Assembly: GCA_900467745.1 (NCBI GenBank)
Contig: UBQW01000010.1
Location: forward strand, 1-64,000
Source of the DNA: Hyphomicrobiales bacterium
GTDB taxonomy: Bacteria; Pseudomonadota; Alphaproteobacteria; Rhizobiales; Rhizobiaceae
DNA length: 64,000 nucleotides
Direction: 5' to 3'
Numbering within the stretch: position 1 is the first letter of the stretch; each line of letters opens with the position of its first letter. The notes below the pieces were generated by a model. That model worked only from the letters and a program-made list of their open reading frames with translations. It was not told where the DNA came from and did not search any database. Shown piece by piece: positions 1 to 9,023 of this stretch. The translations under genes were made by a program, and so were the position numbers.

Positions 1-311
1 GCCGTCCACACATGGCGCGACTGACGGACGAACAAGCACTGTGCTTCACGCCCTGCATAAGCCAGCCAACACCATGATGACTGTCGGCACAAGGCTAGGC
101 GAGTTGTTAGGATCGGTGGCGATAATGACACCGGCAAAGCCCGTGAAGCTGCACGGGGAACAAAGACCGGTATTCTCTTCGGCAAACGCTCAAGGTACGG
201 GCGCGCTCCACGCGACCTGTGCACGCGAGGTTGCCTAGACGCGCGATATTGCATAGGAGGCACAGTCGTAGTGTATCAATGAACAGCGTTGAACTTTGGC
301 GGAGAGAACAC
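1..311. other. Upstream region without a recognisable gene
   Basis: No reading frame here has a plausible start, ribosome-binding site and protein-like composition. The stretch ends in the leader of the desaturase gene and probably holds its promoter, but I cannot assign convincing -35/-10 boxes. An AGGAGG at 255-260 sits 18 bases before an in-frame ATG at 279. Confidence 0.4.
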
Positions 312-1322
312 GTGACCGACAAGAGCACATCAATTCCCTATGCTCTGCTTTCATGGATACTGTGGCCAGCGCTGTTTTCAGCGGGACTGGTCGGCGCCGG
401 CTTCGCCTTTCGGAGCACAGCGCCGCTGCTGTGGTTCAACGCGGTCTACCTGGCGATCGTCTGCTTGATCGCCCTCTTCGAGCGCGTGATTCCTTTCGAA
501 AAGGAATGGTTGCAGCGGGACGGCCAGACATTTAACGACGTCGCGCACACGCTGCTGAGCAAGGGCGGCGTTCAGCTGGCCGCCGCGCTGGGTGCGACCG
601 CGCCGATGGCTGTCGCGACCGTCGCCCATCCTTTGTTCATGAGCTTACCCGATGTGTGGCCCGGCAGCTTGCCGCTGGTTCTTCAGGTGGCTCTTGGATT
701 GGCGATCGCCGAGCTCGGACTATACGTGGCCCACCGCGCAGCGCACGAGATCCTGTCGCTATGGCGCTTTCATGCCCTTCATCACAGTGTCGAGCGACTG
801 TGGGTCGTGAATACCGGCCGGTTCCATTTCATGGACTCGCTGTTCAAGATCGCACTCAGCCAGCTTCCGCTCTATCTCCTGGGCGCGCCGCTGCCGGTGT
901 TTTTATGGATTGGCGCCGTGACGGCCTTCATCGGCCTTCTCACCCACTGCAATATCGACGTGCGGACGGGCCCGCTCGACCTGGTCTTCAGTACGCCGGG
1001 CCTGCATCGCTGGCATCACTCGCGCGTATTGGCAGAGGGCAATACGAACTACGGCGAGAACCTGGTTTTGTGGGATCAACTGTTCGGCACCTATTTCAAT
1101 CCCGACCGTCGCCCGCCAACGGATATCGGCATCAGCGGTCGTGTCGCCGACAACTTTATTGGCCAGCTGTTCCAGCCCTTTTCGAAGAAGGGCTACCGAC
1201 AAATTCTTGGCCGCCGGGTACACCCCGACGGCCAAGAGATAAGAACAGGTGATGAAGGATCGCGGAACCCGTCAGGCGCCATCAGCGAGAACGATCCGCT
1301 CAGCACGGATGGCACCGCCTAG
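312..1322 (+). CDS. Sterol desaturase / fatty acid hydroxylase family membrane protein
   Basis: Integral membrane di-iron oxygenase of the sterol desaturase superfamily. With the GTG start at 312 (GGAGAG six bases upstream) the protein has 336 residues; an in-frame ATG at 279 is the alternative. Several hydrophobic segments fill the N-terminal 130 residues. The histidine clusters that bind the di-iron centre are intact: HRAAH at about 141-145, HALHH at 154-158 and HRWHH at 232-236. The substrate cannot be told from the sequence; bacterial members hydroxylate or desaturate lipids, carotenoids or hopanoid-like compounds. The gene is monocistronic and converges with the LuxR-type gene six bases away, with no clear terminator between them. 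Confidence 0.85.
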   Translation: MTDKSTSIPYALLSWILWPALFSAGLVGAGFAFRSTAPLLWFNAVYLAIVCLIALFERVIPFEKEWLQRDGQTFNDVAHTLLSKGGVQLAAALGATAPMAVATVAHPLFMSLPDVWPGSLPLVLQVALGLAIAELGLYVAHRAAHEILSLWRFHALHHSVERLWVVNTGRFHFMDSLFKIALSQLPLYLLGAPLPVFLWIGAVTAFIGLLTHCNIDVRTGPLDLVFSTPGLHRWHHSRVLAEGNTNYGENLVLWDQLFGTYFNPDRRPPTDIGISGRVADNFIGQLFQPFSKKGYRQILGRRVHPDGQEIRTGDEGSRNPSGAISENDPLSTDGTA

Positions 1323-1328
1323 CCTGGC

Positions 1329-2117
1329 TTAGTCCGCCGATGCGTTCCAGCGCGAGTCGGACTGGAACAGATCGTTCAGCTTGTAGGCGACCTCAGTACG
1401 GTTGGTTGCCTTCAGCTTCTTCATGATGTTGCGAATGTGAACTTTGACGGTGCTTTCGCGCAGATTTAGTTCATAGGCGATGATCTTGTTCGCCTTGCCC
1501 TTGCGCAACGCCTGGACGACTTCGGCCTGGCGCAGCGTGAACATGCGTGACAGCTCTTTCTGGCGCGGCGCGTTGTCGACAGGAGCCGACGACGTGAAGG
1601 TCTTGCCCGCGACGATGAAGGTGCCGCCGGCGACGGCGAGCCCAATGGCTTCCACACAGACTTCGATACCCACAGAGGTGGGAATGAAGCCACGAGCACC
1701 GTGCTCGATCGCCCGGAGCGTCTGGTTGAGATCGTCGCCATCCGCAAGGATGACCAACGGCGCCGGTGCGAGTTCGGTTGCGATGCTGGCGATCTCTTCA
1801 TAAAGAGCGCCATCGCTCGACGCACGGCCGGTGATGTTCAGCAGGACCGCCTTGACGCGCTGCGTTGCATCTTTCTTTCGCCGCCATTCCGCCACCGAGC
1901 CCACCGCGCAGGCCTTCATGCCAAGACCGTTCTGCGTCAACGTCGTCGCGAGGCATTCGCGCTCGAGTGTTCTGCCGTCGATAATCAGCAAGCACCGGTC
2001 CTCGCCGATAACCTTTACTTCGCCCAGTTCGCTGAGAGCTCTGGGTGCCACGGCAACGGCCTGAAGTCTGTTGACAGGCGTGCGTCCGCTTTCAAATTCC
2101 GAAGGTACGTAATTCAT
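1329..2117 (-). CDS. LuxR-family transcriptional regulator with degenerate receiver
   Basis: DNA-binding regulator of 262 residues. The start at 2117 is preferred over an upstream ATG at 2183 because GAGG lies just before it. The N-terminal half (about 35-160) has a response-regulator fold: a LLIIDGR strand, a VLLNITG strand and the VILADG strand. The phosphoryl-accepting Asp is replaced by Asn (LLNI) and only one of the usual acidic pair remains, so it is probably a pseudo-receiver. The C-terminus (about 190-255) is a LuxR/NarL helix-turn-helix with the motif ESTVKVHIRNIMKKL. No sensor kinase is adjacent. The target genes are unknown; the AT-rich region upstream may carry its own operators. 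Confidence 0.85.
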   Translation of the reverse strand: MNYVPSEFESGRTPVNRLQAVAVAPRALSELGEVKVIGEDRCLLIIDGRTLERECLATTLTQNGLGMKACAVGSVAEWRRKKDATQRVKAVLLNITGRASSDGALYEEIASIATELAPAPLVILADGDDLNQTLRAIEHGARGFIPTSVGIEVCVEAIGLAVAGGTFIVAGKTFTSSAPVDNAPRQKELSRMFTLRQAEVVQALRKGKANKIIAYELNLRESTVKVHIRNIMKKLKATNRTEVAYKLNDLFQSDSRWNASAD

Positions 2118-2739
2118 ACTAGCCTCATACTCAATAGTGTTAGAGGTGACCATTCGCAACGAAATGCAATACTCGGGGGACATCGGCGTGTATTAAGTCA
2201 GTAAAGTAGTTTATCCGTTTTGGATCACTTATCGCGTGTGGTTTCTACTTTATTAAGAACCTACATACATCAGTAGTGACAATCAATACAAAATATTTCG
2301 TCAGCGTTAGATTAAAAATGCGCAGTATATAAATTTGTACCGCCAAAAGATGAAAACAGGAATTATTTTTTACTCCGAAGCAAAAACCTCAACCAAGAAG
2401 CGTACGGCATTTATTCTTTAGAAATACCGTTTCTTAACGATAATAATCGTTTGTGTTTTCGCCTCATGGTATAGTGCCAAAGTCCGTACTGTTCTGACAT
2501 AGACGAAGCAACATCATCCCTAGTAAATACTGTAGCAACGCCTCTGTAACGGGATCACGAAACCAAGCTAATCCAATTGGTTAATCCCTCGTTTACCCTT
2601 GAGGCGCGGATGTCAGGGCGATCTTCGACGATATTGGGCGCTGTGGATAACATTACGCCTCGCCGCGCGCCGATCATCGGACGCGCAGACGCACGGCCGG
2701 GCAATTGCGCGGCTCGAACGCCTAAGTCTCGCGGTTTTT
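2118..2739. other. AT-rich intergenic region between luxR-type gene and cobM
   Basis: About 620 bp without a credible gene. Bases 2118-2600 are clearly richer in A and T than the flanking genes and contain many stops in all frames. The stretch should hold the promoter of the LuxR-type gene and whatever ends the cob transcript. A 16-bp perfect palindrome lies at 2436-2451. I saw no T-tract hairpin that would clearly terminate the cobM transcript, and no riboswitch-like structure. Confidence 0.6.
2436..2451. promoter_or_regulatory. Perfect inverted repeat, possible operator
   Basis: AACGAT-AATA-ATCGTT is a perfect 6+6 bp inverted repeat in the AT-rich region upstream of the LuxR-type gene. Its size suits a dimeric DNA-binding protein. 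There is no direct evidence of function and its distance from the start codon (about 320 bp) is large. Confidence 0.3.
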
Positions 2740-3498
2740 TTACTGTCGGCCTCTGAAGCGACGCTGATAGGTCGCATCATAAAGAGAGCTTTCGCGAAAA
2801 TCGGTCGATGACAAGGATGGGCCGACAAAGATGATCGCCGTCCTCTCGATCGGCTGCGCGGCCACCTTGGCCTCGATATCGCCGAGCGTCCCGCGCACGA
2901 TCCGCTCATCCTGCCAGCTCGCCTTTACGACGATGGCGACGGGGCATTCGGCCCCGTAGAGCGGCGAAAGATCGCTGACAACCCGGTCCAAAGCATGAAT
3001 GGCGAGGTGGATGGCAAGCGTAGCGCCCGTGGCGCCAAACCGCGTCAGGGTCTCGCCATCAGGCATCGGCGACGCCCTCCCCGATACGCGGGTCAGAACC
3101 AGGCTCTGCGCGACCTCGGGGATGGTGAGTTCGCGCCCGAGCGCGGCCGCCGCTGCGGCAAAGGACGGCACGCCTGGTGTCATCGTGTAGGCAATGCCAT
3201 GCTTCTCAAGGCGGCGGACCTGTTCGGCGACTGCACTCCAGACCGAGAGGTCGCCCGAATGCAGGCGCGCAACATCCTCGCCAGCATTGGCGGCACGCAG
3301 ATATTCGGCCTCAATCTCATCGAGCGACATGGGGGCGGTATCGACGATCCGCGCTCCCGGCGGGCAATAGGCGAGAAGATCTGGCGAAACGATCGAACCC
3401 GCATAGAGGCAAACGCGGCATTTTCCGATGAGGTCGCGGCCGCGCACGGTGATGAGATCCGCGGCACCCGGGCCAGCGCCGATGAAATGAACGGTCAT
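2740..3498 (-). CDS. cobM: Precorrin-4 C11-methyltransferase CobM
   Basis: Cytoplasmic SAM-dependent methyltransferase that methylates precorrin-4 at C11 to give precorrin-5 in the aerobic cobalamin pathway. The 252-residue length is normal. It has the tetrapyrrole methylase fold with FIGAGPG at the N-terminus, the LHSGDLSVW loop near residue 80 and the [19 protein letters not shown] stretch near 107-125. AAGGA precedes the ATG. It follows cobL by 10 bases and is the last gene of the minus-strand cob genes. Confidence 0.95.
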   Translation of the reverse strand: MTVHFIGAGPGAADLITVRGRDLIGKCRVCLYAGSIVSPDLLAYCPPGARIVDTAPMSLDEIEAEYLRAANAGEDVARLHSGDLSVWSAVAEQVRRLEKHGIAYTMTPGVPSFAAAAAALGRELTIPEVAQSLVLTRVSGRASPMPDGETLTRFGATGATLAIHLAIHALDRVVSDLSPLYGAECPVAIVVKASWQDERIVRGTLGDIEAKVAAQPIERTAIIFVGPSLSSTDFRESSLYDATYQRRFRGRQ

Positions 3499-3508
3499 AT
3501 CCTTGTCC

Positions 3509-4741
3509 TCAATTCTTGACCCAGTGCCACTGCGTGACGGGCATTGCCGGGCGCCAGCCCGTCATCGCGCCGATCGCACCGGCGCGGGAAATATCGATGC
3601 GGGTCAACGACCCGCCTAGGCTGGCTCGCAAAGCCAGCAATTTCGCATCCATCTCGAGCGTCACGGCATTGGCGACCAGTCGGCCGCCGCTTTTCAGCGT
3701 CGCGATCGCCTCCTCCATTACCCCATCCTCGCTTCCCCCGCCACCGACGAAGACGACGTCGGGTTCGGGCAGTGACTGCAACGCCTGTGGTGCTGCGCCT
3801 TGCACGACCGCAAGCCCCGGCACGCCAAAGGCGGCCGCATTGCGCGCAATGCGCTGCGCCCGCTCGCTAGATTGCTCGATGGCAATCGCCCGAAGCGACG
3901 GGTCACACAGCATCCACTCGATGCCGATCGAGCCGGAGCCGGCGCCGATATCCCACAGCAGTTCGCCATGGCGAGGCGCCAGCGTCGACAGCGTCAATGC
4001 CCGGATCTCGCGCTTGGTAATCTGGCCATCATGCTCGAAGAGCGCATCGTCGAGGCCGGGCGCAAAGGCCAACACGCGCGCACCCTCGCCGGCCACGATA
4101 TCGATGGCGCAGACGTTCAGCGGATCGATGTCCTTAAGGTCAAATGCATCGGCTTGGCAGGTCCTGACGCGTTCACGCGCGCCGCCAAGCGCTTCCAGCA
4201 CATGCAGCCGCGACCGGCCAAAACCATTGGCCACGAGCAAAGCCGCGAGCTGCGTCGGCGTCTCCTGATCCGAGGTCAGCGCGATGATGCGCCGGCCGTG
4301 ATGCAGATGAGGACGTATGAGATCGAGCGAACGCCCATGCAGCGAAACGCTAGAAACTTCCTGCAATGGCCAACCCAACCGCGAAGCAGCAAGGCTGAAG
4401 GATGACGGCGCCGGTATCGTGCGCATCTCCGTGGCATCAACGCTCCGCGACAGTGTGGCGCCGACACCATAGAGAAACGGATCACCCGAGGCGAGCACGA
4501 CGACAGGCGAGCCACGTCGCGCGGTGATCGCAGCCACCGAACGCTCGAACGGGCTTTCCCACGCAAGGCATTCGCCCTGAATGAGACCGGCCACCAGCGC
4601 ATGATGGCGAGCGCCGCCGAAGACGACGGAGGCAGCGGCGATCAGCCGCTTGGCTTCATCGCCGAGCCCTGCTGGACCATCCTCGCCGATGCCGATAATA
4701 GTCAGCCAAGGTTGGCCGGGAGCGGAAGACATATCAGCCAT
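3509..4741 (-). CDS. cobL: Precorrin-6B C5,15-methyltransferase (decarboxylating) CobL
   Basis: Bifunctional enzyme of 410 residues that methylates precorrin-6B at C5 and C15 and removes the C12 acetate carboxyl group to give precorrin-8X. The N-terminal half (about 10-200) is a CbiE-type tetrapyrrole methylase ([18 protein letters not shown]). The C-terminal half (about 220-400) is a CbiT-type Rossmann methyltransferase ([24 protein letters not shown]). Start choice is between ATG 4741 and ATG 4732; both are close to the cobK start on the other strand. No strong ribosome-binding site is visible. Because cobK is divergent here, cobL-cobM need a promoter inside cobK or read-through from cobJ. 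Confidence 0.94.
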   Translation of the reverse strand: MADMSSAPGQPWLTIIGIGEDGPAGLGDEAKRLIAAASVVFGGARHHALVAGLIQGECLAWESPFERSVAAITARRGSPVVVLASGDPFLYGVGATLSRSVDATEMRTIPAPSSFSLAASRLGWPLQEVSSVSLHGRSLDLIRPHLHHGRRIIALTSDQETPTQLAALLVANGFGRSRLHVLEALGGARERVRTCQADAFDLKDIDPLNVCAIDIVAGEGARVLAFAPGLDDALFEHDGQITKREIRALTLSTLAPRHGELLWDIGAGSGSIGIEWMLCDPSLRAIAIEQSSERAQRIARNAAAFGVPGLAVVQGAAPQALQSLPEPDVVFVGGGGSEDGVMEEAIATLKSGGRLVANAVTLEMDAKLLALRASLGGSLTRIDISRAGAIGAMTGWRPAMPVTQWHWVKN

Positions 4742-5495
4742 GAGCAAAATCCGCATTCTGATGCTTGGCGGCACGACCGAGGCAAGCGCGCTCGCCAAGG
4801 CTTTTGCCGCTCAACCGCGCTACGATGCCCTGCTGTCTCTCGCTGGCAGGACCGAAAAACCCGCTCCGCAGTCCCTGCCCACCCGCGTCGGCGGATTTGG
4901 CGGCGCGGAGGGGCTCGCGAGCTTTCTGCGTGACGAAAAATTCGACCTGCTGATCGATGCCACGCATCCCTTTGCCGCGCGCATCTCGCAAAACGCCGCG
5001 GAAGCTGCCGCAATAAGCGGTCTTCCAGCCTTCTGCCTTCGTCGCGCGCCCTGGCAGGCCGAGGCGAGCGACCGCTGGCGGCATGCCGCGAGTGTCCAGG
5101 ACGCGATCGCGCAAATCGGCAGTGCGCCGCGCCGCGTGTTTCTCGCCATCGGTCGTCAGGAAGCGCATAGGGCGGATGCCGCCCCGAAACACCACTATCT
5201 TATCCGAAGCGTCGACCCGGTCGATCTGCAACCCCAGCTTCCCCATGCACATTATCTTCTCGATCGCGGACCCTTCGATGTCGAACGCGAGGTCGCGCTG
5301 CTGCGGGAGCACCGCATCGATGTCGTCATCACCAAGAACAGCGGCGGCTCGGCCACCTATGCCAAGATCGCCGCGGCCCGCGCGCTCGGTATCGAGGTGA
5401 TCATGATCGGCCGCGCAGAAGCGCCCGCCATCTCCACGGTCGCCACTGTCGACGAGGCCTTGGCGATGATCAATCACCTGCTGCCCCCGGGCTGA
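4740..5495 (+). CDS. cobK: Precorrin-6A reductase CobK
   Basis: NADPH-dependent reductase of 251 residues converting precorrin-6A to precorrin-6B. The nucleotide-binding N-terminus reads ILMLGGTTEASALA; later motifs are DATHPFA (near 80) and TKNSGG (near 200). GGGAG and GGAAG lie 10-20 bases before the ATG. It is the only cob gene here on the plus strand: its ATG shares the palindrome CATG with the cobL start and its 3' end overlaps the 3' end of cobJ by 26 bases. Confidence 0.94.
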   Translation: MSKIRILMLGGTTEASALAKAFAAQPRYDALLSLAGRTEKPAPQSLPTRVGGFGGAEGLASFLRDEKFDLLIDATHPFAARISQNAAEAAAISGLPAFCLRRAPWQAEASDRWRHAASVQDAIAQIGSAPRRVFLAIGRQEAHRADAAPKHHYLIRSVDPVDLQPQLPHAHYLLDRGPFDVEREVALLREHRIDVVITKNSGGSATYAKIAAARALGIEVIMIGRAEAPAISTVATVDEALAMINHLLPPG

Positions 5496-6237
5496 AGCGA
5501 GGGGTATAGATGAGATCAGCCCGGCCCTTGCGTTCGATGATCTTCGTCTCCGCCGACCCAATGATCACGCATGTCGCCATATCGGCCGTCGCGGCATCCG
5601 CGACATCGAGCGGCTGAACGGAAATACGCTCATCGGGCCGTCCAGCGGCGCGGCCGAAGATAACTGGTGTCGAGCGGGGCAGCTTTTCGCGCAGCAATTC
5701 GAACGCCTTGCCGAGCTGCCAGGGGCGCGCCTTGCTGATCGGATTATAAAGCGCGATCACAAAGCCGCCTTCGGCTGCTGCGGTCAGACGCTTTTCGATC
5801 GTCGCCCAGGGCTTCAGATTATCGGAGAGCGAGATCGCGCAAAAATCATGGCCAAGCGGGGCGCCGACACGGGCGGCGACTGCCAGCATAGCGGTGATAC
5901 CCGGGAGGATAACGAGATCGACATGCCGCCACGCGTCTGGACCATTGTCGACCGCCTCGCAGACCGCAGCCGCCATGGCGAATACGCCAGGATCGCCACC
6001 CGAGACAACGCAGACGACCGCGCCCTCGGACGCGGCCCGCAACGCGGCGCTCGCGCGATCCAGTTCCTCGCGATTGTCCGAGGCTTGACGCGTCTGGTCG
6101 GCCCGCAAATTCAGGCGATCGAGATAGGGGCCGTAGCCGAAAAAGACCGTGGCCTTCGAAACGGCTGCATGCGCCTCCGGCGTCATCTGATCTGGATTCC
6201 CCGGACCGGTGCCAATAACGAAAAGCTGCCCCTTCAT
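5470..6237 (-). CDS. cobJ: Precorrin-3B C17-methyltransferase CobJ
   Basis: SAM-dependent methyltransferase of 255 residues. It methylates precorrin-3B at C17 and performs ring contraction to precorrin-4. The fold markers are FVIGTGPGNPDQMT at the N-terminus, VVSGGDPGVFAMA near 80 and LPGITAMLAVAARVGAPLG near 110. The start at 6237 makes an ATGA overlap with the cobI stop, which suggests translational coupling. A longer open frame upstream is only the antisense of cobI. The 3' end overlaps cobK, which converges on it. Confidence 0.95.
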   Translation of the reverse strand: MKGQLFVIGTGPGNPDQMTPEAHAAVSKATVFFGYGPYLDRLNLRADQTRQASDNREELDRASAALRAASEGAVVCVVSGGDPGVFAMAAAVCEAVDNGPDAWRHVDLVILPGITAMLAVAARVGAPLGHDFCAISLSDNLKPWATIEKRLTAAAEGGFVIALYNPISKARPWQLGKAFELLREKLPRSTPVIFGRAAGRPDERISVQPLDVADAATADMATCVIIGSAETKIIERKGRADLIYTPRFSPGAAGD

Positions 6238-6965
6238 CGGTTGCTCTCCCATCCGGGAACGAGGACCAGCGAAAAGTAAGGCGCATCGCCTTCCGGCCGG
6301 TCGGCGAGCTTGATCATCGCCGCGTTGGCCATGGTGCCGCGCTCGACGTAGACCGCTTCGGCAAGCCTTCCCGATGCCTGCAGCGCGCGGCGGATCTTCG
6401 GTAGGTTGCGCCCCACCTTCATGATTACCGCGGCTTGCGTATCGGATAGACGGCGCTCGAGCTCCTGCTCGGCCATCGTCCCGGGCAGAACCGACAATAC
6501 GTCGTCGCCCTGCACGATCGGGATGCCGGCGAGAGACCAACAGCCGGACATCGCACTGATGCCGGGGATGACCTCGGTAGGATAGCGGTTGGCGAGGCGT
6601 ACATGCAGGTGCATGTAGGAGCCATAAAACAGCGGATCGCCCTCGCTGAGGACGGCCACGGTTCGGCCGGCGTCGAGATGCGCGGCGACAGCCGCCGCCG
6701 ACTCCTCGTAGAAATCGGTGATCTGTCGCCGGTATTCGGCTTCGTTCTTTTCGATCTCGGTGGTCACCGGATAGTAGAGCGGCAGCATAACCGCGTCCTG
6801 CCCGATCAGGTGCTCAACGATGGCTCGGCCGTTGCCGCCCCTGCCGCGCTTGGCGAAATAGGCGATCACATCGGCTGCTTCGATTGCCTTGACGGCCTTG
6901 ACGGTGAGCAGTTCCGGATCGCCGGGGCCTGTGCCGACGCCGATGAGACTACCGGCGCCGCTCAT
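6234..6965 (-). CDS. cobI: Precorrin-2 C20-methyltransferase CobI
   Basis: SAM-dependent methyltransferase of 243 residues that makes precorrin-3A from precorrin-2 and so commits the intermediate to corrin synthesis. Motifs: LIGVGTGPGDPELLT at the N-terminus, LSEGDPLFYGSYMHLH near 107-122 and IPGISAMSGCWSLAGIP near 135-150. It overlaps cobH upstream and cobJ downstream through ATGA junctions. Confidence 0.96.
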   Translation of the reverse strand: MSGAGSLIGVGTGPGDPELLTVKAVKAIEAADVIAYFAKRGRGGNGRAIVEHLIGQDAVMLPLYYPVTTEIEKNEAEYRRQITDFYEESAAAVAAHLDAGRTVAVLSEGDPLFYGSYMHLHVRLANRYPTEVIPGISAMSGCWSLAGIPIVQGDDVLSVLPGTMAEQELERRLSDTQAAVIMKVGRNLPKIRRALQASGRLAEAVYVERGTMANAAMIKLADRPEGDAPYFSLVLVPGWESNR

Positions 6966-7594
6966 AGACCGGGCCTCGCCAGCGCGTTGACGGCCGCTGC
7001 CGTCATGGCGCTGCCACCAAGCCTTCCGCGCACGATCGCATAAGGCACGCCGTAGGAATTCTCAGCCAAAGCATCCTTGGATTCCGCAGCACCAACGAAG
7101 CCGACAGGCATGCCGATGATCGCCGCTGGCTTCGGCGCGCCATCGCGCAACAGTTCTAGCAGGTGGAAAAGCGCGGTCGGTGCATTGCCGATCGCGACGA
7201 CGCTGCCGGCAAGACGGTCCTTCCAGAGATTAAGAGCGGCGGCCGAACGCGTGTTCCCGGTCTCCTTCGCCAGTTCCGCGGTGCGCGGATCGTGCAAGGT
7301 GCAGAGGACATCGTTCTTTGCGGGAAGCCTGGTGCGGGTCACGCCGTGCGCCACCATTTCGGCGTCGCAGAAGATCGGCGCGCCGGCATGGAGCGCCGCG
7401 CGCGCGGCGCTGACGAAATGCGGCGCGAACACGAAATGCTCGGCGGCTTCAACCAATCCACAGGCATGGATCATGCGCACGGCAACGTCGGCCTCCTCGG
7501 CGGAGAACCGCGACAAATCGGCCTCGCTGCGGATAATCGCGAACGACCGTTCATAGATGGCGTCACCGCTGTGGATGTAATCGTAGTCTGGCAT
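6962..7594 (-). CDS. cobH: Precorrin-8X methylmutase CobH
   Basis: Catalyses the 1,5-sigmatropic methyl migration from C11 to C12 that converts precorrin-8X to hydrogenobyrinic acid. The 210-residue length is normal for the family. Recognisable stretches are IYERSFAIIRSEADLS at the N-terminus, the RMIHACGL motif holding the conserved catalytic His near residue 43, and GMPVGFVGAAESK near 160. It lies two bases after cobG and overlaps cobI by ATGA. Confidence 0.96.
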   Translation of the reverse strand: MPDYDYIHSGDAIYERSFAIIRSEADLSRFSAEEADVAVRMIHACGLVEAAEHFVFAPHFVSAARAALHAGAPIFCDAEMVAHGVTRTRLPAKNDVLCTLHDPRTAELAKETGNTRSAAALNLWKDRLAGSVVAIGNAPTALFHLLELLRDGAPKPAAIIGMPVGFVGAAESKDALAENSYGVPYAIVRGRLGGSAMTAAAVNALARPGL

Positions 7595-7596
7595 TT

Positions 7597-8958
7597 CTAG
7601 TCCTGTCGCAGTGCTCGCGTAATCGTGGCCGTCCCCACCCTGTCGAGACAGGCCCTAGCAGATTCGCCAGCTTGTCTTTCACTTTTGATGAGACGGGAAA
7701 GCCTCTCTATAGCGGAATTGATGTCACTACCAGCAATCTGTGCATCAGGCGCATCCGACGCTAAGCCATCGAGGACAAGATGGTAGCTGTCTGCGGCTCC
7801 CGAGATGGTCAGAGCACGGCGTGGGTGGGCGCAGCCCTTGGCGCAGCCGGACAAATGCAGGTCGAGCGAGCCATCCAACGCCTCCGGACACCGCTCGATC
7901 AGCGTCTCCGCTAATGCCTTGGTGGCGTAGAAGCTCGACGCGCAAGCGCCTGCACCGGCACAAGTGGCGATGCGCGATGAGAGATCGTCGCTGTCGGCGG
8001 ATAGACCGAAGCGCTTCGCTGATAGCCGCACTGCCGCCGCGCTCTCTTTGTTCAAGCCTGTTATGAAAAGGCCGCGATCGGGCGCCGGTCGGATGTTCGT
8101 CACATCATGGCTTTCGACGAACGTCAGAAACGCCAGAAGGTCGTTCGCGTGTATTTGCCCAAAACGCGGCTTGAGACCGATCACCGCCGTACAGTTTTCC
8201 ATTGCAGGGATGCCAACCGATGGCGTCTCGCCCGCGCGCGGATGGCGCGAAATGGCGTGCATATCCGGGAAGACAGATACCAATCGCTCCGGATCGATAT
8301 CGCGGCAACGTTTCTGCCAGCCGATCGAAAGCAGCAGCTTGAGGATATCACCGACCGCCTCGATCGCTTCATCGGCAGTGCCGACGGCAACCGGACGAGC
8401 GCTGGCACCATACCCAGCAATGGCGACCAGCCACTCTTCCGCCGAAAGGGCCAACAGCCTGACATCCGCCGTGACATCAGCCAAATCAAAGCGCCCACCG
8501 CCATCGACGATGATCGACAGCTTCGGCGCAAGCCCCGGCGACTGCAGATATTCGGCGAGCCGATCCCGCAGCAGCAATTCCATCGCGGCAGCATCCGCGA
8601 CGTCACCGAATTCAGCACCATTCAGCGGCGCCAACTCGATCACGGGATTGGGCGACACGATGATGCCGGCCGCATCCACCGCTTCGGCGAACGGCTCGAC
8701 CGTCTCCGGCCGAAGTCCTCTGATCTGGAGGCTGCCCCGCGCCGTGACCTCGAGCAAACCGTTACCATGCAGCAAGGCGGCTTGTGCCAGTTGCGCGCAC
8801 TGATGAACCGTCAGGACGCCACCCTGCGGACGCAGGCGAGCGAGCAGGCCATCGCCCGTCGGCATCGGCCGCGCGAGAGTCGGACAGGCACCGCGCCGCG
8901 CATAGGCTTGCGCGGCTTCGCCTGCAATGTCCGTCTTGATGCGCTCGTCGAGTGCCAT
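7597..8958 (-). CDS. cobG: Precorrin-3B synthase CobG
   Basis: Oxygen-dependent, iron-sulphur enzyme that hydroxylates precorrin-3A to precorrin-3B, the hallmark of the aerobic pathway. From the ATG at 8958 the protein has 453 residues, close to the characterised family member; AAGGA precedes this start and the longer upstream frame is antisense-like. The sulphite/nitrite reductase ferredoxin-like half-domains are present. The cluster ligands are in CAGAGACASSF (near 335) and SGCAKGCAHPRR (near 375). It lies between cobF and cobH. Confidence 0.94.
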   Translation of the reverse strand: MALDERIKTDIAGEAAQAYARRGACPTLARPMPTGDGLLARLRPQGGVLTVHQCAQLAQAALLHGNGLLEVTARGSLQIRGLRPETVEPFAEAVDAAGIIVSPNPVIELAPLNGAEFGDVADAAAMELLLRDRLAEYLQSPGLAPKLSIIVDGGGRFDLADVTADVRLLALSAEEWLVAIAGYGASARPVAVGTADEAIEAVGDILKLLLSIGWQKRCRDIDPERLVSVFPDMHAISRHPRAGETPSVGIPAMENCTAVIGLKPRFGQIHANDLLAFLTFVESHDVTNIRPAPDRGLFITGLNKESAAAVRLSAKRFGLSADSDDLSSRIATCAGAGACASSFYATKALAETLIERCPEALDGSLDLHLSGCAKGCAHPRRALTISGAADSYHLVLDGLASDAPDAQIAGSDINSAIERLSRLIKSERQAGESARACLDRVGTATITRALRQD

Positions 8959-9023
8959 CTCGTCATTTCCTTCCGCCCGGCGCCTGCATGATCGCGACGC
9001 ACGGGGCAAAGCCATTGCCAGTG

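Noticed and set aside
2599..2811. 70-codon plus-strand frame near the end of cobM
   Set aside because: It overlaps the cobM 3' end in antisense, has Arg-rich shadow-like composition and no ribosome-binding site.
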